64,000 bases of DNA from Oscillospiraceae bacterium (GCA_029098185.1 JAQXNV010000043.1:33105-97104); one strand, 5' to 3'; positions 48,685 through 59,975 are shown, numbered from the stretch's first letter. The notes: a model not told the origin generated them from the sequence alone. Program-made: numbers and translations.

Positions 48685-50238
48685 ATGAAATTGATTTCTT
48701 GTAATAATGTAGAAACCAACCGCTATCAGTTAGAAGTTGCGGTGGACGCAAAGGATTTCAATGACGCCATAGAGAGAGCATATCAGAAGGATAAGAGAAA
48801 GATCTCCCTGCCGGGTTTCCGGAAGGGCAAGGCGCCAAGAGCTTTCATCGAGAAATACTATGGCCAGAACGTGTTCTTTGAGGACGCCATTGAGGATCTG
48901 TATCCAAAGGCACTGGACGACGCCATCACCGAGGCAAAGCTGGAGGTCATCGAGGACAAGATCGACTTTGAGATCGTGGAAGTCAGCAAGGAGAAGGGCC
49001 TGACCTTCAAGGCAACCGTCACCACAAAGCCGGAAGTCAACATCAAGGACTACCTGGGCCTGAAGATCACCCCAAAATCTGTCGAGGTCACTGACGCAGA
49101 TGTAGACGCCAAGATGAACGAGCTGCTGGATCGTTACTCCAGAATGGTCACCGTAGACCGCGGCGCAGAGAACGATGACATCGTTGTCATGGACTTTGAG
49201 GGCTTTTTGGACGGCGAGCCATTTGAGGGCGGCAAGGCAGAAAACTACAGCCTGACCCTGGGCACCAAGATGTTCATCCCAGGCTTTGAGGAGCAGCTCT
49301 GCGGCCATAAGGCTGGCGAAGATGTAGAAGTCAACGTCACCTTCCCGGAGGATTACCACGCAAGCGAGCTGGCAGGCAAGCCAACTGTCTTTAAGGTACA
49401 TATCCACGAGGTCAAGGGCAAGGAGCTGCCGGAGCTGGACGATGAGTTTGTCAAGGACATCAGCGACTTCGACACCGTTGCTGACCTGCGTGCGGATATG
49501 CGCAAGCGTCTGGAAGAGATGAAGAAGGAAGAGGTCGCCGGCGACATCGAGTATCAGCTGATGATGCAGCTCAACGATCGTCTGGAGGGCGAGATCCCCA
49601 ACGCCATGTATGAAAAGCAGATCGACACCGAGATCCGCGCATTCAACTATCGTCTCCAGTCCCAGGGCCTCCGCTTTGAGACCTATATGCAGTTGACCGG
49701 TCAGGATCCCCACACCCTGCGGGAGAGCTTCCGTCAGCAGGCTGAGAACCAGGTAAAGATCCGTCTTGCCCTGGAGAAGATCGGCGAGCTGGAGAACATC
49801 ACCGCCACCGATGAGGAGATCGACGAAGAGTTCGAGAACCTGGCAAAGATGTATCAGCAGGATGTGGAGAAGGTCAAGGAGATGATCTCCAGAGAAGGCC
49901 AGGCCAAAGACGTTGTTGCCAGAAAGGCAATGAACCTGGTCCGTGACAACGCTGTTGTTGTGCCGGCAGAAGAAGCTGCAAAGGCAGAGGAAGCACCTGC
50001 TGAGGAGAAGAAACCGGCCAAGAAGCCAGCGGCGAAAAAGACAACAAAGAAGGCAGCCGAGGGTGAGGAAGGCGAGAAGCCAGCCAAGAAGCCGGCAGCC
50101 AAGAGAACGACCAAGAAGGCAGCGGAAGGCGAAGAGGCAGAGAAAAAGCCAGCGAAGAAGCCAGCTGCAAAAAAGACAACAAAGAAGGCAGAAGAAAAGA
50201 CCGAGGAGCAGGCGGAGAAAACAGAAAACGCTGAATAA
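48685..50238 (+). CDS. tig: Trigger factor with lysine/alanine/proline-rich C-terminal extension
   Basis: FRKGKAPRAFIEKYYG ribosome-binding motif; PPIase and chaperone domains; KPAAKKTTKKA tail. Confidence 0.96.
   Translation: MKLISCNNVETNRYQLEVAVDAKDFNDAIERAYQKDKRKISLPGFRKGKAPRAFIEKYYGQNVFFEDAIEDLYPKALDDAITEAKLEVIEDKIDFEIVEVSKEKGLTFKATVTTKPEVNIKDYLGLKITPKSVEVTDADVDAKMNELLDRYSRMVTVDRGAENDDIVVMDFEGFLDGEPFEGGKAENYSLTLGTKMFIPGFEEQLCGHKAGEDVEVNVTFPEDYHASELAGKPTVFKVHIHEVKGKELPELDDEFVKDISDFDTVADLRADMRKRLEEMKKEEVAGDIEYQLMMQLNDRLEGEIPNAMYEKQIDTEIRAFNYRLQSQGLRFETYMQLTGQDPHTLRESFRQQAENQVKIRLALEKIGELENITATDEEIDEEFENLAKMYQQDVEKVKEMISREGQAKDVVARKAMNLVRDNAVVVPAEEAAKAEEAPAEEKKPAKKPAAKKTTKKAAEGEEGEKPAKKPAAKRTTKKAAEGEEAEKKPAKKPAAKKTTKKAEEKTEEQAEKTENAE
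50008..50200 (+). repeat. Three imperfect about 63-66-nt coding repeats in the tig 3' end
   Basis: EKKPAKKPAAKKTTKKAAEGEE / EKPAKKPAAKRTTKKAAEGEEA / EKKPAKKPAAKKTTKKAEEK. Confidence 0.9.
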
Positions 50239-50394
50239 GCGCTCTGCGCTGATCCAATACTGATGAACAAGAATATGTCGGCCGCCGGTCCGGTGCGCTG
50301 AAAAACGTCCCATCTGCTGTCCGCCGCACAGGACGGCAGATGGCTTGTTCATCCTGAGACAGTTTCATTTTTGTGCGGAGAAAAGGTGGTTCCA

Positions 50395-50931
50395 GTGAGT
50401 TTAGTCCCTTACGTTGTAGAACAAACGAGCCGCGGTGAGCGGTCCTATGATATTTATTCCCGTCTGCTCAATGACCGGATCATTATGCTGACAGAGGAAG
50501 TCAACAATGTAACAGCCAGCCTGGTTGTGGCGCAGCTTCTGTACCTGGAGGGGCAAGACCCCAACAAGGACATCAGCCTGTATATCAACAGCCCCGGCGG
50601 CGTGGTCACAGCCGGTCTGTCCATTTACGACACCATGCAGTATATCAAGTGTGACGTTTCCACCATCTGCATGGGCATGGCGGCCAGCATGGGCTCTTTC
50701 CTGCTGGCAGCCGGCACCAAGGGCAAGCGCTACTCCCTGCCCAACAGCGAGATCATGATCCACGCAGACCACATCCAAAAGACGAAAGACCGTCTCAATC
50801 GCATCCTGGCAGAGCGTACCGGCCAACCGCTGGAGGTCATTGTTAAGGATACTGAGCGGGATAACTTTATGGATGCCCAGCAAGCGCTGGAATACGGCCT
50901 GATTGACAAGATCATTACAGGACATAACTAA
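50395..50931 (+). CDS. clpP: ATP-dependent Clp protease proteolytic subunit with apparent 16-residue internal deletion
   Basis: [45 protein letters not shown] joined directly to [15 protein letters not shown], lacking QPLGGxQGQATDIEIH. Confidence 0.93.
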   Translation: MSLVPYVVEQTSRGERSYDIYSRLLNDRIIMLTEEVNNVTASLVVAQLLYLEGQDPNKDISLYINSPGGVVTAGLSIYDTMQYIKCDVSTICMGMAASMGSFLLAAGTKGKRYSLPNSEIMIHADHIQKTKDRLNRILAERTGQPLEVIVKDTERDNFMDAQQALEYGLIDKIITGHN

Positions 50932-50950
50932 TGTAGGTTGGTGAAAACTG

Positions 50951-52264
50951 ATGTCAGGTGACGATAACAGAAAAGAAATCTGCTGTTCCTTCTGCGGCAA
51001 GCCTCAGAGCGAGGCCCGCAGATTGGTGGCAGGTCCCGGCGTTTATATTTGTGACGACTGTATCCGTCTCTGCGCCACCATGCTGGAGGAGGAGCTGGGA
51101 CAGGAAGCTCCGGCGAAAAAGCCTCATCCGGCGCCTCAGGTGCTGCTCAAGCCAAAAGAGATCAAGGAGCTTTTGGATCAGTACGTCATTGGCCAGAACG
51201 AAACGAAGCAGGCGCTGGCCGTAGCGGTCTACAACCACTATAAGCGCATCCTGCACGGCAGTGACGACGACGTGGAGATTACCAAGAGCAACGTGCTGCT
51301 CCTGGGCTCTACCGGCGTTGGTAAAACGCTGCTAGCGCAAACGCTGGCGAAAATTCTCGATGTGCCCTTTGCCATTGCCGACGCCACCACATTGACTGAA
51401 GCCGGTTATGTGGGCGAGGATGTGGAAAACATCCTCTTGCGTCTCATCCAGGCCGCCGATTACGACATTGAGCGGGCGGAACAGGGCATCATCTACGTCG
51501 ACGAGATCGACAAGATCGCACGGAAATCGGAAAACCCGTCCATTACCCGCGACGTAAGCGGCGAGGGCGTGCAGCAGGCTCTGCTGAAGATTTTGGAGGG
51601 TACCGTTTCCAACGTGCCGCCTCAGGGCGGCAGAAAGCATCCGCAGCAGGAGTTTTTGCAGATCAATACGGCAAACATCCTGTTTATCTGCGGCGGCGCC
51701 TTCGATGGACTGGAAAAGATCATCGAAAAGCGCACCTCTACCTCCGCCATGGGATTTGGCGCCGACATCCGGGACAAAAAAGAACGGAGCAAAACGGCGC
51801 TGTTCCAGGATGTAGTGCCCCACGACCTGGTCAAATACGGGTTGATCCCGGAGCTGGTAGGCCGGATGCCGGTCATCACCACACTGGACAGCCTGGACGA
51901 GGACGCGCTGGTGCGCATCCTGACGGAGCCGAAAAACAGCCTGGTCAAACAGTATACCCGTCTGTTCCAGTTGGACAACGTGGAGCTGGTGTTCCAGGAA
52001 GCGGCCCTGCGCGAGGTCGCCAAAAAGACGCTGGAGCGGGATACTGGCGCCAGAGGTCTGCGCGCGATCATGGAAGAAACGCTGGGTGATCTGATGTACA
52101 CTGTGCCATCGGATTACACCATCGCCAAGGTGGAGATCACCCCGGAGGTCGTGGTAAACGGCGCACAACCGCTGATCACGCGGGACGACAGCCGTAAGCC
52201 GGAGAACCAGTTGGAGCTGCCGGACAGCAGCGCTAAGCGGGGGAGAAAAAACAGCGCGTCTTAA
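50951..52264 (+). CDS. clpX: ATP-dependent Clp protease ATP-binding subunit ClpX
   Basis: N-terminal zinc finger [29 protein letters not shown]+ motifs. Confidence 0.98.
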   Translation: MSGDDNRKEICCSFCGKPQSEARRLVAGPGVYICDDCIRLCATMLEEELGQEAPAKKPHPAPQVLLKPKEIKELLDQYVIGQNETKQALAVAVYNHYKRILHGSDDDVEITKSNVLLLGSTGVGKTLLAQTLAKILDVPFAIADATTLTEAGYVGEDVENILLRLIQAADYDIERAEQGIIYVDEIDKIARKSENPSITRDVSGEGVQQALLKILEGTVSNVPPQGGRKHPQQEFLQINTANILFICGGAFDGLEKIIEKRTSTSAMGFGADIRDKKERSKTALFQDVVPHDLVKYGLIPELVGRMPVITTLDSLDEDALVRILTEPKNSLVKQYTRLFQLDNVELVFQEAALREVAKKTLERDTGARGLRAIMEETLGDLMYTVPSDYTIAKVEITPEVVVNGAQPLITRDDSRKPENQLELPDSSAKRGRKNSAS

Positions 52265-52437
52265 CAAAATGAAAGTCTGCTGCCGCGGGCAGGGCGTTGG
52301 GTCGCTCTGCTCTGCGACAGCTTTTTCTATTTCCGGGGCCGGGAAGAAAGTGCGGCCCCATTGCCCTAGCTTTTTTAGAGAATCAGGGCACGACTTTACA
52401 GAAAGCATCGCCTTTCTGCACAAGGAGTGTGATTAGG

Positions 52438-54867
52438 ATGAATCAAACGACAGAGATGCAAACAGAACCGATTTTTAATTTGCCGATGATCGCCCTGCGG
52501 GGGTTGGTGATCTTCCCCAATTCTTCCGTACAGTTCGACGTGGGCCGAAAAAAATCCATGCTGGCCGTCAATGCTGCCCTGGAGCATGGCCAGAAAATTT
52601 TCCTCGTGGCACAAAAAGACTTGTCCGACGATGATCCCGGTCAGGATAAGATGTATTCTACCGGCGTAGTGGCCACGGTCAAGCAGGTGTTCCGCCAGTC
52701 GGACAACGGATTGCGCTTGCTGGTAGAGGGCTTGCAGCGGGCAACGCTCTGCGAGATCACCCAGCAAAGGCCATTTTTGCGGGCCGATGTTGTGCTGCGG
52801 GAAGAGATCCCGTCCACGAAAACGCCCCGTTCTGAGGCGTTGATCCGCCGGATGCAGAACCTGTTTGAGCATTATATTCAAAACTTCCGCCAGGTCCCGC
52901 CGGACATCGTCGTCAACGTGGTCAAGCAGAAGGACTGCGGCCGCCTGGCCGATTTTATCGCCGCCAACGTGGCCCTCGATTATGAGGACAAGCAGGAGAT
53001 CCTGGAGGAGAAGGATCCGGTCAAGCGGCTCCAGACGCTCATCAATATTTTAGAAGAAGAGATCCGTGTTTTGGAGATCGAGAACGAGATCGCCGCCAAG
53101 GCCAAGGAGCAGATCGACTTGAGCCAGCGGGAATATTATCTGCGGGAGCAGATGCGGGCCATCGCCGAGGAGCTGGGCGACGAGGAAACACCTCTGGAAG
53201 AGGCCGATGCGTTCCGCGCCAAGGTAGCGGAGCTGGCCTTGCCGGAGGTGCAGACCCAGAAGCTGCTCAAAGAGATCGATAAGCTGTCCAAAATGCCCCA
53301 AAGCTCCCACGAATACAGCGTCCAGCGGAACTATATCGAAACGTGTCTGGAGCTGCCGTGGAACGTGTCCGATGACGACACCATCCATTTGGACAAGGCC
53401 CAGAAGATCCTCGACAAGGACCACTATGGCCTGGAAAAGGTGAAGGAGCGCATTGTGGAATCTCTGGCTGTGCGGAAGCTGGCCGGAGACAACGCTGCCA
53501 ATATTATCTGTCTGGTAGGCCCGCCGGGCGTGGGCAAAACGTCTATCGCCAAGTCGGTGGCCAGAGCTACAGGCAGAAAGTACGTCCGCATCTCCCTGGG
53601 CGGCGTCCGGGATGAGTCGGAGATCGTCGGTCACCGGAAAACGTATGTGGGCTCTATGCCGGGCCGCATCATCGCGGCGCTGAAGCAGGCGGGCACCAAC
53701 AACCCGCTGATCCTCCTTGATGAGATCGATAAGCTCTGTTCCGATTTCCGGGGCGATCCGGCTTCAGCACTGCTGGAGGTGTTGGACAGTGAGCAGAACA
53801 GCGCTTTCCAGGACCACTACATTGATATGCCATTTGATCTGAGCCACGTTATGTTCCTGACGACAGCCAACGATGCCAGCACCATTCCGGCGCCGCTGTA
53901 CGACCGGATGGATGTCATCAATCTTTACAGCTATACCCGGGAGGAGAAATTCCAGATCGCCACAAAGCATCTGGTGCCAAAGCAGCTCAAAAAGCACGGC
54001 CTCACCGCCAAACAACTGAAGATCACCCCCAAAGCGATCCGGGAGATCATCGACGGCTACACAAAGGAAGCCGGCGTGCGCACACTGGAGCGGACCATCG
54101 CCTCGCTGTGCCGGAAGGCGGCCAAGGCTGTAGTGGAGGACGAAAACGCCAAGCTGACCATCAATAAATCCAATCTGGAAACGTACCTGGGCCCACGGAA
54201 ATTCCGCGGGGAGGAGCTGGTCAAGACCGACGAAGTGGGCCTTGTCAACGGGTTGGCCTGGACAAGCGTTGGCGGCGAGATGCTGCCAATCGAAGTGGCT
54301 GTTATGGAAGGCAGCGGCAAGATCGAGTTGACAGGCAATCTGGGCGACGTCATGAAGGAGTCGGCCAAGGCGGCCATCACCTGCGTGCGGACCCGTGCCG
54401 AGGGGTTGGGCATCCCCACCGATTTTCACAGTAAGATGGACATCCACATCCATGTGCCGGAGGGCGCCATTCCAAAGGACGGCCCGTCTGCCGGTATCGC
54501 CATGGGCACTGCCATCACCTCCGCCCTGACAGAGATCCCCATCCGCCATGACGTAGCCATGACGGGAGAGATCACGTTACAGGGTCGGGTGCTGCCCATT
54601 GGCGGCCTGAAAGAAAAATCCATGGCCGCTTACCGGGCCGGCATCAAGGATGTCATCATCCCCAAGGACAACGAGCCAGATCTCAGCGAGATCGAGTCTG
54701 TGGTAAAGGAGGCCGTTCGGTTCCACCCGGTCCAGCGGATCGACGAGGTGCTGGAGATCGCCCTGTGCAAAAAGCCGAAGCCGCTGCCAAAGCGCAAGAC
54801 GGGGGAGCCGGATCCCTCGGTGCTGGTGCCGTCTAAGCAGGGAGACGGCAAGGCCATTTCCCAGTGA
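52438..54867 (+). CDS. lon: ATP-dependent protease Lon
   Basis: [15 protein letters not shown]; catalytic [23 protein letters not shown]. Confidence 0.98.
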   Translation: MNQTTEMQTEPIFNLPMIALRGLVIFPNSSVQFDVGRKKSMLAVNAALEHGQKIFLVAQKDLSDDDPGQDKMYSTGVVATVKQVFRQSDNGLRLLVEGLQRATLCEITQQRPFLRADVVLREEIPSTKTPRSEALIRRMQNLFEHYIQNFRQVPPDIVVNVVKQKDCGRLADFIAANVALDYEDKQEILEEKDPVKRLQTLINILEEEIRVLEIENEIAAKAKEQIDLSQREYYLREQMRAIAEELGDEETPLEEADAFRAKVAELALPEVQTQKLLKEIDKLSKMPQSSHEYSVQRNYIETCLELPWNVSDDDTIHLDKAQKILDKDHYGLEKVKERIVESLAVRKLAGDNAANIICLVGPPGVGKTSIAKSVARATGRKYVRISLGGVRDESEIVGHRKTYVGSMPGRIIAALKQAGTNNPLILLDEIDKLCSDFRGDPASALLEVLDSEQNSAFQDHYIDMPFDLSHVMFLTTANDASTIPAPLYDRMDVINLYSYTREEKFQIATKHLVPKQLKKHGLTAKQLKITPKAIREIIDGYTKEAGVRTLERTIASLCRKAAKAVVEDENAKLTINKSNLETYLGPRKFRGEELVKTDEVGLVNGLAWTSVGGEMLPIEVAVMEGSGKIELTGNLGDVMKESAKAAITCVRTRAEGLGIPTDFHSKMDIHIHVPEGAIPKDGPSAGIAMGTAITSALTEIPIRHDVAMTGEITLQGRVLPIGGLKEKSMAAYRAGIKDVIIPKDNEPDLSEIESVVKEAVRFHPVQRIDEVLEIALCKKPKPLPKRKTGEPDPSVLVPSKQGDGKAISQ

Positions 54868-54879
54868 GGAGGTCTTTGC

Positions 54880-55518
54880 ATGGTAAAATATGAAACGGCG
54901 GAATTTGAATTTGCGGCGGGCCGTCTGGATCAGCTTCCGCCCTCGGATGTGCCGGAAGTCGTGTTTTCCGGCAAGTCCAACGTGGGTAAGTCGTCGCTGA
55001 TCAACAAGCTGCTCAACCGCAAAGGGCTGGCCCGTGTCAGCGCCACGCCGGGCAAGACCGGCACGATCAATTTCTATAATCTGACGGGCATTCGGCTGGT
55101 GGATCTGCCGGGTTACGGATACGCTAAGGTGTCCCAGAGCGAAAAGCGCCGCTGGGCCACCCTGGTGGAGGGGTATCTCCAGTCCGACCGGAATATCAGC
55201 ATGATCGTTCAAATTATCGATATGCGCCACGCGCCGACCCAGGATGATATTCACATGATCCAGTTTCTGCTGGACCAGGAGCTGCCATTTGTCATCGTGG
55301 CCACCAAAAGCGATAAGCTGAAGGTGACGGCACGGAGGAAACAGCTGGAATTTCTGGAAGATTTTCTGCGGGACAGCGAAGGGGAACCCATTGCGGAGCT
55401 GATCCCGTTTTCCGCCCAGACCGGCGAAGGCGTCGATGTGCTCAAGGGGTATCTGGAGGAGATCGACCAGGCGTATGTGGCCTTAGGAGAGGAAGCGACA
55501 AAATCCGAGGAAGGATAA
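54880..55518 (+). CDS. engB: Ribosome biogenesis GTP-binding protein YsxC/EngB
   Basis: EVVFSGKSNVGKSSLINKL; ATPGKTGTINFY. Confidence 0.97.
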   Translation: MVKYETAEFEFAAGRLDQLPPSDVPEVVFSGKSNVGKSSLINKLLNRKGLARVSATPGKTGTINFYNLTGIRLVDLPGYGYAKVSQSEKRRWATLVEGYLQSDRNISMIVQIIDMRHAPTQDDIHMIQFLLDQELPFVIVATKSDKLKVTARRKQLEFLEDFLRDSEGEPIAELIPFSAQTGEGVDVLKGYLEEIDQAYVALGEEATKSEEG

Positions 55519-55548
55519 AGTTTAATCAAAAGGAATGAGGGGTTTTAA

Positions 55549-56847
55549 ATGTTTGTAGCCGATTGTCTGAACGTCAATGAAAAGGGTCATCTGACGATCA
55601 GCGGATGTGACACGGTGGCGCTGGCCAAGGAGTACGGCACACCGGTCTATGTGATGAGTGAGGATGAAATTCGAAAGACCTGCCGGATGTATCGGGATTC
55701 CATTACGGAATACTATCACGGCCGGGGATTGGTCTGCTATGCCAGCAAAGCGTTCTGCTGCAAAGAGATGTGCCGCATCATGAAAGAGGAAGGCATGGGA
55801 TTAGATGTGGTGTCCGGCGGCGAGCTGTATACGGCCATGCAGGTCCAGTTCCCGCCGGAAAAGATACAGTTCCACGGCAATAACAAGACAGAAGCGGAGA
55901 TCAAGATGGCGCTGAACTACAACGTTGGCCACTTTGTTGTGGACAATATCAGCGAGCTGGAGACCATCGACCGCCTGGCTGGGGAAGCCGGCAAGATCGC
56001 CAATGTTTCCCTGCGCATCAAGCCGGGCATCGATGCCCATACCCACCAGTTTATCATGACCGGGCAGATCGACTCCAAGTTCGGCTTTGCCCTGGAGACC
56101 GGTGAGGCGCTGGAGGCCGTAAAAGCGGCATCATCGTATGCGCATATCCGTCTGCGGGGGCTGCACAACCACATCGGCTCCCAGATCTTTGATGTGGATC
56201 CCTTTGTGGCGGCGGCAGAAGTCATGATGGACTTCATTGCCCAGATCAAACAGGAGACCGGCATCGTCATCGAGGATCTGAACCTGGGCGGCGGCTTTGG
56301 CATCAAGTATCTGGAAAGCGACCAGCCGGTGCCTTACGGCGATTACATGAAGGCAGTCTCCGCCGCGATTTTCCAGAAGTGCGATGCGCTGGGATTAGAC
56401 GTTCCTTACATCTATATGGAGCCGGGCCGTTCCATCGTCGGCGAGGCGGGCATCACCCTCTACACCGTCGGCTCCATCAAGCACATCCCCAACATCCGCA
56501 CCTACGTTTCTGTAGACGGCGGAATGTGTGATAATCCCCGCTACATTCTGTATCAGGCAGACTACACCGTGCTGGTGGCCAACAAAGCTGACCAGGAGCG
56601 GGACACAAAGATCACCGTTGCCGGCAAGTGCTGCGAAAGCGGCGATCTGATCCAGGAGCATACCCTGGTGCAGGATGTGGAGGTAGGCGATATTCTGGCG
56701 GTACTGTCCACCGGCGCCTACAACTACTCCATGGCCTCCCACTACAATCGGACGCCGAAAGCGCCAGTGGTCATGGTAAAGGACGGCAAGGCCCGTGTGA
56801 TCATCCGCGGCGAGACCTTTGAGGACCTGCTGCGCTGTGATGTGTAA
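55549..56847 (+). CDS. lysA: Diaminopimelate decarboxylase
   Basis: YASKAFCCKEM, HNHIGSQI, GGGFGIKY, EPGRSIVGEAG, CESGDLI. Confidence 0.95.
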   Translation: MFVADCLNVNEKGHLTISGCDTVALAKEYGTPVYVMSEDEIRKTCRMYRDSITEYYHGRGLVCYASKAFCCKEMCRIMKEEGMGLDVVSGGELYTAMQVQFPPEKIQFHGNNKTEAEIKMALNYNVGHFVVDNISELETIDRLAGEAGKIANVSLRIKPGIDAHTHQFIMTGQIDSKFGFALETGEALEAVKAASSYAHIRLRGLHNHIGSQIFDVDPFVAAAEVMMDFIAQIKQETGIVIEDLNLGGGFGIKYLESDQPVPYGDYMKAVSAAIFQKCDALGLDVPYIYMEPGRSIVGEAGITLYTVGSIKHIPNIRTYVSVDGGMCDNPRYILYQADYTVLVANKADQERDTKITVAGKCCESGDLIQEHTLVQDVEVGDILAVLSTGAYNYSMASHYNRTPKAPVVMVKDGKARVIIRGETFEDLLRCDV

Positions 56848-56941
56848 AGGGGAAATGGGAGTTTGCGTTTCTTTACTTTTTCACTTTTGTGTGTTAAACT
56901 AATAGAGGAAAAATAAGACGAAGAAGAAAGGGTGGATCGGT

Positions 56942-57244
56942 TTGAACTCCAAGATTAAAGACGAAAGCGTTGATTTTTTGTTCCATTCGATTCTGGCGCT
57001 GCAAACACTGGACGAGTGCTATGATTTTTTTGAGGACCTGTGTACCGTGCCGGAAATCAAGGCCATGTCACAGCGGATCAATGTGGCGTATCTGCTCAGC
57101 GAAAAGCGGGTCTATAGCGAGATCGTCGCCAAGACCGGCGCGTCTACCGCAACAGTCAGCCGGGTGAACCGGTCGCTGAATTACGGCTGTGACGGCTACG
57201 ATCTGGTGTTCAACCGTCTGCCGGACGAGGTGAAACCGAAATGA
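56942..57244 (+). CDS. YerC/YecD-type TrpR-related protein
   Basis: TrpR-like HTH: ALQTLDECYDFFEDLCTVPEIKAMSQRINVAYLL...TGASTATVSRVNRSLNYG. Confidence 0.88.
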   Translation: MNSKIKDESVDFLFHSILALQTLDECYDFFEDLCTVPEIKAMSQRINVAYLLSEKRVYSEIVAKTGASTATVSRVNRSLNYGCDGYDLVFNRLPDEVKPK

Positions 57245-57987
57245 GCAGCTACGCTGCCTTTGCCGACTACTACGACGCCCTGACCAAAAATGTGGACTAC
57301 GACCGGTATGCCGGGTATCTGTGCGAGATCTTAAAGCGCCATCATCACGAGGCCGGGATCACGCTGGACCTGGCCTGCGGTACCGGCAGCCTGACGTTGG
57401 CCCTTTCGGACCGGGGGCTGGATGTCTATGGTATCGACGGCTCACCGGATATGCTGTCTGTCGCTCAGCAAAAAGCCATGGAACAGGGAAAACAACTGCT
57501 GTTTCTTTGTCAGAAAATGCAGAGCATCGACCTGTACGGCACCGTCAATACGGTATTCTGCGTGCTGGACAGCATCAACCACCTGACAAAACAGCAGGAT
57601 GTCCAGAAAACCTTTGACCGGGTCTCCCTTTTTTTGGAGCCGGACGGGTATTTTGTGTTCGATGTCAACACCATCTACAAGCATCAAAAGGTGCTGGCCA
57701 ACGAAACCTTTGTCTACGATACCGACGATGTTTACTGTGTGTGGCAGAATCAGTATCAGGGAGAAGAACAGCATCTGGTGCAGATCGACCTGGATTTTTT
57801 TGCCCGGGACGGAGAGATCTATCGCCGCAGCTCCGAGCAATTCTGGGAGCGGGCGTATTCTGTAGAGCAGCTAAAAGCGTGCCTCCAAAAGGCCGGCCTG
57901 GAGCTGCTGGAGATCTATGACGCGCTGCACTTTACCATGCCGAAGGCAGACAGCCAGCGTCTGGTGTTCGTTGCGCGAAAGCCGTAA
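57241..57987 (+). CDS. Class I SAM-dependent methyltransferase
   Basis: LDLACGTGSLTLALSDRGLDVYGIDGSPDML. Confidence 0.92.
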   Translation: MSSYAAFADYYDALTKNVDYDRYAGYLCEILKRHHHEAGITLDLACGTGSLTLALSDRGLDVYGIDGSPDMLSVAQQKAMEQGKQLLFLCQKMQSIDLYGTVNTVFCVLDSINHLTKQQDVQKTFDRVSLFLEPDGYFVFDVNTIYKHQKVLANETFVYDTDDVYCVWQNQYQGEEQHLVQIDLDFFARDGEIYRRSSEQFWERAYSVEQLKACLQKAGLELLEIYDALHFTMPKADSQRLVFVARKP

Positions 57988-58087
57988 ACACGACCATTGT
58001 ATTTTGTGGAGAAAACTGCACGGCCGGGGAGATCCGGGGCGTGCAGTTTGATTCTGTTTTGCAAAATAAACGAAAGGAGGGGGAACG

Positions 58088-59023
58088 ATGGATCCACGGG
58101 TCCATCCGGATTTTCAAAAATTGAGCCATCTATCCTTGCCCATGCACACCACATCTTTGATGGCCACCAACCAGTTTCTGCGCTCATATCGCAAAGCGGT
58201 CCATCCGCTGCCCGGTACGGTGATGACGCTTCGAAGGGCTGTCAGCCGGGACGGCACGCTGATCCCCCTGCGCCTATTTTCGCCGGAAAAACAGGAGCAA
58301 TCGGGGGCTTGCCTCATTTATTTTCACGGCGGGGCCTTCGTCCTGACGGCGGCGCCGTATCATTATAAGCTGGCAAATCTCTATGCCCAGCAGGCCAATT
58401 GTACCGTCGTCATGGTGGATTATCGATTGGCGCCCCAGCATCCCTTTCCCCAGGGGCTGGAGGACTGCTTCAGCGCTTTGGAATGGGTCCATCACAATGC
58501 CGCTTTGTTGGGCATCGACCATCGCCGGATCGCCGTGGGCGGCGACAGCGCCGGAGGTAATCTGGCGGCCGTCACCGCCCTGCTGGCCAGGGATGAAGGA
58601 ACGCTGCCCCTCTGCGGTCAAATGCTGATCTATCCCGTAACAGATGTTCGCATGGAGACGCCTTCCATGCAGGAATTTCCCGATTCCCCTGTCTGGAACA
58701 GCCGCTTGACGGCGAAAATGTGGCAGATGTACCTGCCCCATCCGGTAAGACGCCCCTGGCAGGTATCGCCCATAGAAGCGCCTGCTCTGGAGGATCTGCC
58801 GGATACCTATCTGGAAACGGCGGAAGTGGACTGCCTGCGGGATGAGGGCATAGCCTACGGGCAATCGCTTTTGCGGGCGGGCAATGCGGTCACGCTGCAC
58901 CAGACTAAGGGAACGATCCATGCCTTTGACATGGAGCTGCACAGTACCATCGTGCAGTCGTGTATTGCAGAGCGTGTGGCCTGGCTGCGGGACCGTTTTA
59001 CGTTATCTGAAAATCAGGAATAA
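58088..59023 (+). CDS. Alpha/beta hydrolase (HSL-like esterase/lipase)
   Basis: YFHGGAF oxyanion motif; GGDSAGGNLA nucleophile elbow. Confidence 0.92.
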   Translation: MDPRVHPDFQKLSHLSLPMHTTSLMATNQFLRSYRKAVHPLPGTVMTLRRAVSRDGTLIPLRLFSPEKQEQSGACLIYFHGGAFVLTAAPYHYKLANLYAQQANCTVVMVDYRLAPQHPFPQGLEDCFSALEWVHHNAALLGIDHRRIAVGGDSAGGNLAAVTALLARDEGTLPLCGQMLIYPVTDVRMETPSMQEFPDSPVWNSRLTAKMWQMYLPHPVRRPWQVSPIEAPALEDLPDTYLETAEVDCLRDEGIAYGQSLLRAGNAVTLHQTKGTIHAFDMELHSTIVQSCIAERVAWLRDRFTLSENQE

Positions 59024-59039
59024 CCGAAAGGAGAACCTT

Positions 59040-59975
59040 ATGGGAAAAGATAAGATCATTCGCTGTATTACATCGGACGGCACCATCATGGCGGCAGCCA
59101 TCGATTCCGGCAACATCGTGCATACGGCCCAGTGCGTCCATCATACCAGTCCTGTGGCCACAGCGGCGCTGGGACGGCTGTTAACGGCATCTTCCATCAT
59201 GGGCGCTATGCTGAAAAAAGACGACGCTGTGGTGTCGTTAAAAGCCAACGGCGGCGGTCCACTGGGCAGCGTCTGCGCCCTGGCCGACAGCCGCGGCAAC
59301 TGCCGGGGCTTTGTAGAGCATCCGGAGGTGGATCTGCCCCTGCGGCCCGACGGCAAGCTGGATGTGGGCAGTGCTGTGGGCAAAAACGGCCTGCTCACCG
59401 TCATGCGGGATCTAGGTGACGGCCAGCCCTATACAGGCAGTACAGAGCTAGTCACCGGCGAGATCGCCGAGGACGTGACGGCCTATTACGCCTACAGTGA
59501 GCAGATCCCCACCGTCTGCGCACTGGGCGTCCTGCTGGATAAGGAGGACCACAAGGTGCTGCTGGCCGGCGGACTGCTGATCCAGGCGCTGCCGACGGCT
59601 ACCGAAGAAGAACTGATGAAGCTGGAAGAAAACGTCAAAAAGATGGAGTCTGTCACGACGATGCTGGCTAAGGGCATGGACATCCTGTCCATCTGCAAAA
59701 AGGCGTTAGACGGCTTTACGGTAGAAGTGCTGGATGAATTTGAAGTGGGCTATACCTGTACCTGTAGTAAGGAGCGGGTCGTACACGCTCTGTGTACCTT
59801 AAAGCCGGAGGAGATCGAAACGCTGGCCGACGAGGAGACCGGTTATATGGAGGCCCATTGTCAGTACTGCAATAAGCACTATCAGTTCAGCAAAAAAGAG
59901 CTCAAAGCCATTGCGGACCGTCTCCGGGAGAACCAGTCAAAAAGAGAGACGGAAAAACCGGAGCAGGAGTCATGA
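59040..59975 (+). CDS. hslO: Hsp33 redox-regulated chaperone
   Basis: CITSDGTIMAAAID; C-terminal CTCS ... CQYC zinc site. Confidence 0.95.
   Translation: MGKDKIIRCITSDGTIMAAAIDSGNIVHTAQCVHHTSPVATAALGRLLTASSIMGAMLKKDDAVVSLKANGGGPLGSVCALADSRGNCRGFVEHPEVDLPLRPDGKLDVGSAVGKNGLLTVMRDLGDGQPYTGSTELVTGEIAEDVTAYYAYSEQIPTVCALGVLLDKEDHKVLLAGGLLIQALPTATEEELMKLEENVKKMESVTTMLAKGMDILSICKKALDGFTVEVLDEFEVGYTCTCSKERVVHALCTLKPEEIETLADEETGYMEAHCQYCNKHYQFSKKELKAIADRLRENQSKRETEKPEQES

Noticed and set aside
50008-50200. Possible CRISPR or minisatellite
   Set aside because: Repeats are in-frame coding repeats of about 63-66 nt with no spacer architecture and no cas genes.
49943-50263. Plus-strand RRQRKKQRR-rich 106-aa ORF overlapping the tig tail
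   Set aside because: Alternative frame of the lysine/alanine repeat; composition fully explained by the repeat.
48730-50352. 540-aa minus-strand ORF opposite tig with Leu/Cys/Arg-rich N-terminus
   Set aside because: Antisense of the lysine/alanine repeats yields low-complexity L/F/C-rich sequence; no independent support.
53040-54867. Lon checked for an internal lesion like that in clpP
   Set aside because: AAA+, catalytic Ser and Lys motifs and overall length are intact.
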